A DNA stretch of 64,000 nucleotides, taken from Acorus gramineus (Eukaryota > Streptophyta > Magnoliopsida > Acorales > Acoraceae). The notes under the pieces are model-generated. The model saw only the letters and a list, made by a program, of their open reading frames with translations, had not been told where the DNA came from and did no database searches. The stretch's first letter is position 1; every line of letters starts with the position of its first letter. Below are positions 33,270-42,323 of the stretch, piece by piece. The position numbers and the translations under genes were made by a program. Where the stretch lies: NCBI GenBank assembly GCA_030737835.1, contig CM060850.1, positions 19,932,216-19,996,215 of the forward strand, read 5' to 3'.

Positions 33270-35335
33270 TATAACACCCCCGCACCCAAGACTCCATTTT
33301 GAAGCTCGAATACGGTCTGTTATTCAATTTCCTCGCTAAAACGGATCACATAATTTAAAAAAAAACAAAAGAGATTTATTTAATCATACCAATGATAAAC
33401 ATAACCAGGATCTAAACATAATTCATCCTGAACGTGGATGATTACACACAAAATAGTTTAACTCAAACATCCAACTGTTTTTGCTGAAAGGGACTAAGGA
33501 AAACTACATGCCAAGGAAAGACTTATTCAACCACCTAGATGCAACAGAAGATAAACGCATGAACTACGATCACCACCACCGAGATCGATGACCACCAATG
33601 GCTACTTTGAAAGGTTGGGAAAACGAGGGGTGAGCTACCACGCGCTTAGTGAATCGACCCTTTTCGTTCCATTAATATAATAAAATCTCAAAATAACAGC
33701 CTTGATAAAAATATCGCTGAAACAGTTGCATATATATATAACGATATATCAATAATCATAACTTAAATAAAAATAACATTTTTATAATCCCAAGTTCAAT
33801 AACAAATCAAAGTTTCCCAATGCATATCTCAAATAACTGTCAAACTCATGATGCGTATGAATGCCACAGACACGCATGCCCACATTCCATGGCACCTAGC
33901 CATCTACAGCACCTAGCCGCAAGGATTTCGCTCTAGAAATCGTGTCACCTAGACACATGTCACCTAGACGAAGTCACCTAGACTTGGGTTCATTCTGAAC
34001 CACAGTCACCTAGACTGAGCCACCTAAGCTACGTCACCTAGATGAATGCGATGCATGCATGATCAACCCATTTTTTCATTTCAGTAATATGCAGAAAAAC
34101 TAAATTTTTTGTAGAAATACTATAAAACATTCTACCATTGAAAACAAGACATGAGTCATTTTTAAAACTTTTGTTAATCAGAAAAGAATCAATTGTCGAA
34201 ATCAAATCATTCATACCAAAAATATCTGATTAAAATCAATCAAAATTCTTTGAAAATATCTTTGTAAACCCTATGTCTACCATAGGTATAAATAACCAAT
34301 ATGGATCTACGTTTAAACCCCAAAAATCATAAATATATGCATAGGTTCGGATCTATGCGTACAAGGTTCAAAATAAGGCCTAAAGACCATAAAAACATGA
34401 TTCTACCTTAACTAATTAACCTAAACATGGTATATACATAAGAATATTTATTTTTACATGAAAGACTTACAAACCATCTTTTTTTAAAAACAAAACTTAA
34501 CATCATGGCTATATCATAAGATCCCACGCCCTTTAAGATCATATGAAAATCCAATGAGAAAACCTAAGAAAGGATAAACTTCCAATATATTCATGTGAGA
34601 CATAATACTATCATCAAAGCTTACAAAACATCACAAAATCATCATTATATCTTTGTTAAAACATATCAATTCGAAATCATGTAAAAACACATAAGAAACA
34701 AGAAGAAAACTATCCTCTTTTTTTGGAAAAACCTTGAAAACGAGATCATATTAAAAGAACATCTAAAGGGAATCATTATAAACCAAAAACTCTTCAAAAC
34801 TCTTTAGAAAACTCACCTAACCCTTGCTCGAGTTCCCTTCCCGAGCCCCTCAACAATGGTGCCGAAAAGAAGAAGAAGAAGAAGATCTTTTAGGGTTTGA
34901 AATTTCTAGGGTTTCAAGGTAATGAAAGAGAAAAAGAGGCTTATAAGCCTCTCATACACGTGAGGAAACAATTACGATGCCAATAATTTGCATTAATCCT
35001 GATTAATGCACCTAGTCCTTCCAAAAAACGGAACCCATTTTTTGAAAATACGATTTTTTCCAGATCGATGGCTCCTATAACATCCGTCGCCCAGGCTTCC
35101 AACGGCTCTCCCCAATCCGTCGCCCATGTGCCCGACGGCAGCTATAAGATCCATCAGACACTGTCTGACACCCTGTTACTGATTGGTCCATAACTTGATC
35201 TATACGCATCTGATTTACGATCTGTAAAATGCGTTGGAAAGCCAACGAAACGAGGAATCTGACCATGCCAAATTATTAGAAATTTGGAATACTAAACATA
35301 CCATAAAATTACGGCCTAAAAGTCAGAGTCACTAC
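33270..35335 (-). repeat. Family-C LTR, 5' copy
   Basis: It runs from TATAACACCCCCGCACCC (terminus, one or two bases altered) to GAGTCACTAC. It carries the GAGGGGTGAGC motif at 33626-33636 shared with families A and B, a cluster of TCACCTAGAC repeats (33945-34043), and GACGG/CCGTC dyads at 35060-35160. It is about 2.1 kb. Confidence 0.8.
33889..34043. repeat. Cluster of TCACCTAGAC motifs in the family-C LTR
   Basis: Exact TCACCTAGAC occurs at 33945, 33960, 33974 and 34006. A one-base variant (TCACCTAGAT) is at 34034, and shorter GCACCTAGCC forms precede it. Spacing is irregular (14-32 bp), unlike simple slippage. Confidence 0.7.
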
Positions 35336-36529
35336 TGTACGGGCACGTCCTCGGGGGCTGTCCCGGGGGTTGTGAGTGGTGTGATTGGGTATATGCGCAA
35401 GAGGAGGCATGGGGGTCAACCGTTGGTGGTTGAGGGCGCGGGTTTGGAGGCTGATGGATAGGCCGAAGGTGTAATAAGGGCCGAGGGAGTTAGTGAGGGG
35501 GAGAGGTCATCTTTGGATGCTATTGTTGGGATATTGGATAGGGATGCCACAGAGGCTAGGGCTAAGGAGGAGGAGAGAAGGGCCCTCTATGGGTGTTTTT
35601 GAGGTGTTGGCCTCCGGTGCGGTGGGCACGGAGGAGGCTGTGGGCAGGGGGATCGAAGTCGCGGAGGCCATGGCTGAGGGTGCTGGGGCCGCAGAGGCCG
35701 GGGTTGGTGTGGAGGAGGCCGCAGAGGCCGTAGTTGAGGAGGAGGGAGATGATGAGGATGAGGGAGACGACGACGGGATGGATGATCCTGACGAGGCCGA
35801 GACGGATGTCCTCGTGGTCACACGAGCTATGATATGCCTTAATTTCCCTTTGTCTTTGTGGTATGAACAATGTGTAAGAATTATATATGTTTCTTTAATA
35901 GGCATGCTTGTTTGTGTATATAGAAAAAATGATCACGGTGGGATTCCATAAGCATTCTCATAGTCTATAGAATGTTTTATTGCATATATGGATATGGTGT
36001 TGTTTTTAGTACAAGAGATGGTGGCGGGATTTATATGTATTTCATGAGTCTAAGAAGTAATTATGGTAGGTTCATATATGGTGTGTATTTTTATTTTTTT
36101 TTAAGGGGGGGCAATCTTTCATATGTTTTTATCATGGTGATCATGTTGTAAAAGGGTTATGTAAACATGATAAATGATGGCATGAAAAGGCATGTAAGTA
36201 TGATAAGGAGGACAACGGTGGGACAAGGGGAGGGGTAATTTTTGAAATATGCATGCCTTGATGTGATAATAAGGGACTAGAAGGTATGTAAGCATGTGTT
36301 TTAAGAATGATCATGGTGGGATTTAAAATAAACATGCCATACATGGATGTTTTTTTTTTTTTTTGTAGTCTTGGTTGTTTTAAGAGATAGACCACGGTGG
36401 AAAAGAAAAAGTGTATTCATGCTTTGAATATTTCATGTTTGTACATGTATATTTATTTCTCTAAGCATGGTTTTGATCTTGGAATTTTAAAATAGAGATT
36501 CTCACTTTTGATTAACGCTTTCTCTTGTC
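35336..36529 (+). other. 5' region of the PMD gene, acidic ORF and intron-like sequence
   Basis: The GC-rich part (35,336-35,820) holds frame 35493-35951, coding a Glu/Ala-rich and then acidic stretch (EEEGDDEDEGDDDGM); the frame shifts at least once. The following 700 bp is T-rich, like an intron, ending TTGTCTCTCTCAG at 36532. This may be the first exon or exons of the PMD gene, but I could not confirm it. Confidence 0.4.
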
Positions 36530-39162
36530 TCTCTCAGCGACCAAATCGCGTGAGGGCTTTGTGGCACGGGACGAGAAGGTGGTATTCTGCCTTGGGTTGA
36601 GAGGAGTGAGCTTTGGTGGATGGAGCGGGCTTCCTCTCCTTCTTGATCTAGCCATTCCACGTCCACCGCTCGTATTTGGAGGCGTTGGCGGAGAGGTGGG
36701 ATCCAGAGAGCTGCGCCTTTAATCTCCCCATAGGTGCAGTGATGCTGACGTTGGAGGATGTCCAGCGGATTACCGGTCTTCCGGTTTTAGGAGAGGCGGT
36801 GATCGCGGCTACTAGCGCTGACTACAGGGCACTATTTCGAGAGTCGATCGGAGAGTGGGAGTTCATCGAGCAAGAAAGGACTCTGAACCGGATCCCTCTT
36901 GGGCAATTTTCGAGGAGGTATGGCCTCGGCTCCTTCACGGAGCGCTAGAAGGGTGATGCTGCGGCTAGCTATGAGTGGAGGAGGTCGATGATTGAGGTGA
37001 GAGAGGCGTCCGTGTGCCCACAAAGGGCACGGAGGGAGTTGAGAGCATTCTTCCTCTACTTCTTCTGTCGAGTTCTCTTCTCGACTGCCTCAGAAAAGGT
37101 ATCTTCCCACTTCTTATTGCTGATGAGAGACTTGGGGGCCATGGGTCGCTTTACCTAGGGTGCGACCATGCTTGCTCATCTCTTTGCGGAGTTGTCGAAG
37201 AAAGTGAGAAGGGCTGGGGGCAAGAACCTTGGTGGCTTCGCTGCTTTTCTCAAGGTATAAGTTAGTGAAAAAAAAATGTCTTTCTTTTGGATTTGTTTCA
37301 CTTGATTCTTATAGCATTTCGTTGCAGATCTTTGGATACGAACACTTCACCATTGATCGTCCAACCCAGTTAGTCTCCGACCGTGCCCTCGCTTGGGCTA
37401 TGAGATGGGCCCCTCCAGGGTCTTCGCGCTTACGTCGTCTTGCACAGTTCCGGGAGGCCTTCCGTGCTCTAAAGGAAGAAGAGGTATATTTTTTGGATCT
37501 CTAGCTTTTATTTGATTTTCTGTTGACTATGCTCTCTCCTTATTTTCTTTGATATCTTGTTTCGTAGATGACTTGGAGGCCCTACACGGAGGAAGAGGTC
37601 CCTGCGGAGCTGTTGCAGGACATCTGGCTGATTTTCTTCAACGAGGTCGTCTTCCATGCGATCAGCCCGATGGTCCGCCAGCTTGGGTACCATCAGTGGG
37701 TGCCCGATCCTCTACCGAAACGTCCTCTGATTCCAGTAGCTGGTATTCCTTGGGATACAAACCTCCCAAGGAACTACGCGTTGTATGTGAGGGAATGGGA
37801 GAGTAGAGGGACTCTAGTCGAGTGTCGTCCTGAAGTGGCTAGTAGCGAGGAGTACGTGGCCTGGTAGTGCTAGGAATATGTCAGCATCTTCGGGACCATG
37901 GAGGAGGAGATCCTGGATGCCAACATAAGAAAAGTTTTTCTTTTCCTTTCTTTTCTCTCTTTGCTTTTTCTCTTTGTGTTTTAAATGATGTCTTCCTTTG
38001 TAGGTTGAGCTAAATGAGTTGGAGAAAATGCTCAAGGCCGCCAACGAGCATCTCAAGGCAAGGGCTGGACAGGTAGAGGGGTTGCGGTCTCAGAGACGGC
38101 GCCTGCAGGACTAGGTTCGGGTCCTTGAGGCTCAGGTGGACGCTCTGTTGAGAGCGATGGCTGACTGCGCTTCTTCTTCCTCTGCTCATCCTCCGACCAC
38201 CACTTCCGATTGAGAGCTCGTGTTGATGAACGAGCTAGATGTGGTCCGGAGTGAGCTCCTGGCCACTCGGATAGGGCTCGACCAGGCTAGGGAGAGGGCT
38301 GCCAGGGTGGAGGATGAGGTGAACCAGTTGAGGTCTAAGAAATCGTTGAGGGAGGAGGAGTTGGACCAGTTGTGGTCCGGAATGGTGTTGAGAGAGGAGT
38401 CATCCACCCTAAGCTGTGAGCAAGACTCCCTCCAGGCCAGAGTTTCAGAGTTGGAGACTTCGGTGGGTGCCCAGCTGGTTAATGGGGGACCTGATTCGCT
38501 CCCTTCAAGCAGCCGGGGATAGAGATCGAGAAGCGCTACGTTCAAGCGAGGAGAGACTCCGGGCTGTGGAAGCGAGAGCGAGGGGACTCGAGGAGCAGTT
38601 GAGGGTGGTCGAGGATCAATCAAGAGGGGTAGAGAGTCGTCTCCATCAGAGGTTGGAGAGGAGGGACCGTGATATCCAACAAGTCCACCTCTGGGAGGCT
38701 ACCATGAAGGGGAAGTTGGTTGGCGGAGGGCCATGACAGAGGCAGGCCTTGACCTTCTTCCTCTCGAGCACAAGCACTCCTTTTTGACTTCTGTCGCCAC
38801 CGGGGCCACCTTCAGCAGTGCCTCTCATCCTTCGGCGACTCAGAGTCGTGGGAGGTATGTGAGGGCTGCGTCTTTGGTCCGAGTGACTCCTGCTGCTCCT
38901 GTTATATATGTGTCACTTTTAGCCTGCTAGTAACCGTTGGAGCATTCTGGCAGTTTTTCATTTTTTTCGGTTTTCGATCGGTACCGCTTATTTTTGGACT
39001 GTTAGCTATCGTCCTGAGCTAGAGGACTCCGATTAGAAATCTAACTGCATATTTGGTGTCCTGGTGCCATTTTAGGCCTCTCACGAAAATTTCATCGAAT
39101 TCCGGTAACGTTCCCAAAATTTCACAGTTCCGGGGCGTATCTGGGTTTTTAAGTCGCACACT

Positions 39163-39170
39163 ATATAAAG
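39163..39170 (+). promoter_or_regulatory. Probable LTR promoter TATA box
   Basis: TATATAAA lies in CACACTATATAAAGGTGGG, followed after about 55 bp by a CT-rich stretch typical of plant 5' leaders. The block shared by families A and B (ATCGG...TTTTTGGACTGTTAGC and AATTCCGGTAACGTT) lies 50-200 bp upstream, where promoter elements would be. Confidence 0.6.
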
Positions 39171-40644
39171 GTGGGATCTAATTTTCGGATTACTATTCAT
39201 CATCCCTACCAACTTGATTTTCTCTCTCCCCTCTCTCCTTTTCTCACTTTTGAGCCCCCTAGACCCCTCAAACCCAAAAACCCAAAACCTAGGAAGTGTA
39301 GATCGGGTCCCGATCTACACCCCGGTGGTTTCAAATCCCAATTCCGGCGAGATTTGGCCGTCCGTCCGCCCTCTCTTTTCCTCTGTTTTGAGCCATCTCG
39401 GAGGTGGAGGTAGATCCGGGCGTTGGAAACCTTTTGGGAGAGGTTTCGGGGCGCGGAGGGCAACCGGATTTCCTTTCCTCCCCTTGGTAAGCCTCTTTTT
39501 TCTCTCTTTCTTGCTTAGATGTATGCTAGGAGGGTGGAAATGGGGTTGGGTGGAGGTTGGCGGCGGTGGGTGGCCGTCGAGGGCTGTAGGAGGCGGTCAG
39601 AGGCTGTGGTGGTGGTCGGAGGTGGGTGGAAGAGGAGCTCGGGCTGGCAGGCGTGCGGATCGGGCTGGGCAGCTGCTGTCTCGGCAGGGCAGCAGCGCAG
39701 GGTGGTGCAGGCGCAGTGGCTGGCGCAGGCGCGCGCGGGCGTGCGCGCGTGCGTGCGCTCGGGCGGTGCTGGGGGCCAGCAGGGTTAGCTCGGGTAGGCT
39801 GGGAGCAGGTGCACCAGTTTGCTGGGCGCGCGAGCGCGTGCGCGCGGGTGCGCGCGCGGGCGTGAGCTCGAGGGGTGCAGGGAGATGCGTGCGGGTAGGC
39901 TAGCTGGGCTGTGCGCGCTGGCAGGCCGGGCGAGCAGGCAGGGCGGGCAGGCGAGCAGGGCAGGGGAGCTCGGGCATCAGGCGGGCAGTGCCCCGGACGT
40001 GCAGGCGAGCGGTGCTCGGGCCACTTGGCGACGCGCGCAGGCAGGCAACGCGGGCAGCAGCGTGGGCAGGCTGGCAGGCGCGCTGGGCGCGTGCTGCCAG
40101 GCGCGCTGGGCGCGTGCTGTGCGTGCGTGCGCGTGGGCGCTGGGTGAGGGTCCCGGGTGCTGGGCGCAGAGCGCTGGGCGCTGGGTCGCGAGTACCGGGT
40201 GCTGGCCGAGGGTGCTGGGCGCTGGGCGCTGGGCACCGCTGTGGGGCGTGCGCGCGGTGTGGGAGCTGGTGGTGCGCGCGGGGCGGAGCTGGCGGTGCGC
40301 GCGGGTGCGCGCGGGGCGTGCGGCGTGTTCGCGTGGTGTGCGCGGGGAGCGCGGGGGTGCGCGCGGGCTGCTGCGGCGGGGCACAGTGGGCACGGTGCAC
40401 CGGTGGCTCGGCTGCGGGTCCTAGGCGCGCGGGCTAAGGTGCGGCGGCGCACCCGATGGGTCGGGTGGCCGTGCGGGTGGTTGCCGGTGGTGCGGGAGTG
40501 AGCCGGAGTGCTCAGGCTAGCGTGCGTACGTGCCGTATGTACGTTTGCCCGAGTATGGGGTATTTTTGGAGTAGTTTAATGTATTGTTGGGTATTTTTAG
40601 TGTGTTTGTGGATTTTACTCACCGTATAAATGCCTGTCTTGCAG

Positions 40645-40680
40645 ATCTTGACGGACGGTCGCGCGACGACCCGGACTTCG
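40645..40680 (+). other. 36-nt segment flanked by splice-like AG and GT
   Basis: CCTGTCTTGCAG precedes and GTGAGTGGG follows. The same arrangement, 36 or 37 nt long, is found in six other LTRs: 2315-2350, 24325-24361, 27059-27095, 49767-49802, 55034-55069 and 61809-61844 (minus strand where the LTR is reversed). This looks like a short exon in the LTR transcript, but no splicing evidence is available. Confidence 0.5.
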
Positions 40681-40706
40681 GTGAGTGGGACAATCCAACC
40701 CAGTAG

Positions 40707-40743
40707 AGAGGTGTTATACGCACTTGGGCGTATACCGACCTCT
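40707..40743 (+). other. Conserved two-part hairpin
   Basis: AGAGGT...ACCTCT encloses TATACGC-loop-GCGTATA. The equivalent hairpin at 2251-2289 is GGGAGG...CCTCCC around TACATGC-loop-GCATGTA with the same loop, so paired bases have changed together. Confidence 0.65.
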
Positions 40744-41436
40744 CCTGGGGCACCATGGATAAATATTGGCATGTGTAATATGTATACATGCGAGCATGAT
40801 TTAATTGTAGAATGCATGTTACCCTAGACTTTGCATGTTAGGGACTTGCACCCTTAGGATATGTGTATGAGCCATGCAGCATGTCCCCTGTTTCCATGCT
40901 AGGAAGCCCGACCGATGCATGTGCCCTACTAGTTTATTTATTAAATTAAATGCTAGTATTTTGTTAAATTGCATGTTATAGTGAATATTATAGGGGAGGG
41001 GCCTTGCGAGGACAGCGGTGAGACCCGGGTTAGGGTACACCGTGTTCCTTGTTTGGTTGTCGGGGTGTCCTATAACGGGAACTCACGCTTCCCTCCCGAG
41101 TTTCTTTCCCCCAATGATATTCCACCCTTGTTATAACCTTATGCATGTTCCCCGCATCGTAGTTATGCGCCCTGGTGGGTTCTGAGGAATTCAGAACACT
41201 GGAGTTGTTATGATGTGTTGTCTGCGGATCCGAGTGGATCATATGCGATCGATATGCTGTTCTGTTCCCTTCGTTGGATCCGTGTAGAGACTACCTCAGC
41301 GTTAGACAGGTTGTCCCGTGCAGGGGCTCCCAGTAGTAGGCGCCTCCTGATCTGGTAGAAGGACTGCGCTGAACACGGGAGTGGCCAAACGACCTACGGA
41401 ATGAGGAGAGACTATCGGTGGACCAAGGGTGACCAA

Positions 41437-41695
41437 CAGCCTAGTCAGTCCCAAGAGCCTAGGTCACCTGTTGAGGGTGAGGGTGAGGGTATGGTGGGCC
41501 GGCGATGTGGTGACCCACTGGATTGTTAGTCCCAATATCCTTGGTCACCCATTGAAGGGTGAGGGTGAGGGTGTAGCGGGTTGGCGGAAGCAACCCGCTG
41601 GTTATGTGTAGTTAGTCCCAATATCCTATGTCACCCATTGAGGGTGAGGGTGAGGGTGAGGGTGTAGTGGGTTGGCGGAAGCGACCCACTAGGTT
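41437..41695 (+). repeat. Three tandem ~85-90 bp modules with (GGGTGA)n
   Basis: Each module reads AGTCCCAA.A.CCT..GTCACC, then TTGAGGGTGAGGGTGAGGGT, then a GTGGG...CCCACTGG dyad. Each holds at least three or four GGG runs separated by TGA, the standard pattern for an intramolecular G-quadruplex. The LTR at 877 has two modules and the LTR at 48376 has one. Confidence 0.8.
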
Positions 41696-42323
41696 GAGGA
41701 ATTGTTGTTATTTGTGGTTAAGGATTATCTGGTTGTGGTCAATATTGTCTGTGATGCATGGGTTGTGCCGTTCATGAGCGTGTGGCTCACCCCTCGCACA
41801 ATTTTTTCTTCAGTGTCATCTGAGTCGGATCTGGAGGAGGAGCTCCCCGAGGGACTTCATCAGTAGCGGAGTAGTGCCACGTCCCGCGAGTATCAGAGGC
41901 TATCAGCATCCCTTGTGCCTGTATGTATTATTTTCCGTGCTTGGGCACGTGTTTGTGTTGTATTTGGATGTCTTTGTATGTATATTGGCTCTCACAGGAC
42001 ATGTGATTATGTATGGAGTCTGTAGTGTGTTTTGATTACAGATTCAGTCTTTAGCTTCCGCATTTGGTGTATATATCATGTCAGCCCTGCTTTTGTTGTC
42101 TGTGTGTCATTCTGGCTGCTTGTGTATGATATTATTGACCTCCTGTGTAGATTCTGATATTTTATATACACTTGCCGCGTACCGGGGACGCCCGGGGCGT
42201 GACTCCTGCCGCTCCAGACGCTCCAGAGGTTTAGTCCTCTCCTCAACCACTACCACCATCCCAGCCAAGTCAGGATGCTCCTCCTTCGACTCAGCCTCCC
42301 GCGGATGACGATAATACTCCAAG

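Larger units (their letters stand above)
28716..35335 (-). mobile_element. Tekay/Del-like Ty3/gypsy element with family-C LTRs, defective
   Basis: On the minus strand the order is LTR (35335-33270), primer site, gag, protease, then a deletion that removes reverse transcriptase and RNase H, integrase, polypurine tract and LTR (29960-28716). The second LTR is shorter by about 0.8 kb. Protease-gag order, the RVP_2-type protease and the integrase tail (GPFE.L, YRLALPP, HNVFHV, then MTLERED) fit the chromovirus Tekay/Del clade. No target duplication could be confirmed because the left LTR lacks its terminus. Confidence 0.8.
38900..42203 (+). mobile_element. Family-B LTR in sense orientation, inserted in the PMD exon
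   Basis: It runs from the terminus TGTTATATATGTGTCAC to GGGGCGTGAC, about 3.3 kb with no internal coding region, so it is a solo LTR. The exon reads VTPAAP on both sides. The flanks carry a 17-bp near-perfect repeat (38883-38899 and 42199-42215, one mismatch) instead of a clean 5-bp duplication. Inside are a TATA box (39163), a CpG-rich part (39640-40460), a splice-flanked 36-nt segment (40645-40680), a hairpin (40707-40743) and three G-rich tandem modules (41437-41695). The long open frames at 39214-40501, on both strands, come from its GC-rich composition and are not genes. Confidence 0.8.
36533..42323 (+). pseudogene. Plant mobile domain (PMD) gene with coiled-coil tail, interrupted
   Basis: PMD (aminotransferase-like) proteins occur both as transposon genes and as MAIL/MAIN cellular genes; their biochemical role is unsettled. 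Exons, joined by GT...AG introns, are 36533-37254, 37328-37483, 37568-37933 and from 38004. Exon 1 has LAERWDPESCAFNLPIG then LTLEDVQRITGLPV and LLLMRDLGAMGRF; later exons have HFTIDRP and MTWRPYTEEEVP, with VRQLGYHQWVPDP, the PMD C-terminal signature. The last exon encodes a long heptad-rich coiled coil (ELEKML, then REEELDQL). Stops occur after SFTER, at MGRFT* (TAG where W is usual), after VAW and in the coiled-coil exon. A family-B LTR at 38900 splits the final exon, and the frame resumes VTPAAPDAPEV to a donor at 42323. Confidence 0.75.

Noticed and set aside
35493-35951. Independent acidic-protein gene
   Set aside because: The frame shifts within the region and composition is simple Glu/Ala/Asp; better treated as a possible first exon of the PMD gene or chance.
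39526-40452. Long overlapping open frames on both strands (up to 308 codons)
   Set aside because: They lie in the GC-rich tract of an LTR, where stop codons are rare; peptides are Arg/Ala/Pro/Gly strings with no domain, and both strands are open in several frames.
41470-41665. TGAGGG runs as interstitial telomere repeat
   Set aside because: The unit GGGTGA differs from the plant telomere repeat TTTAGGG, runs are short, and they recur at a fixed place in LTRs.
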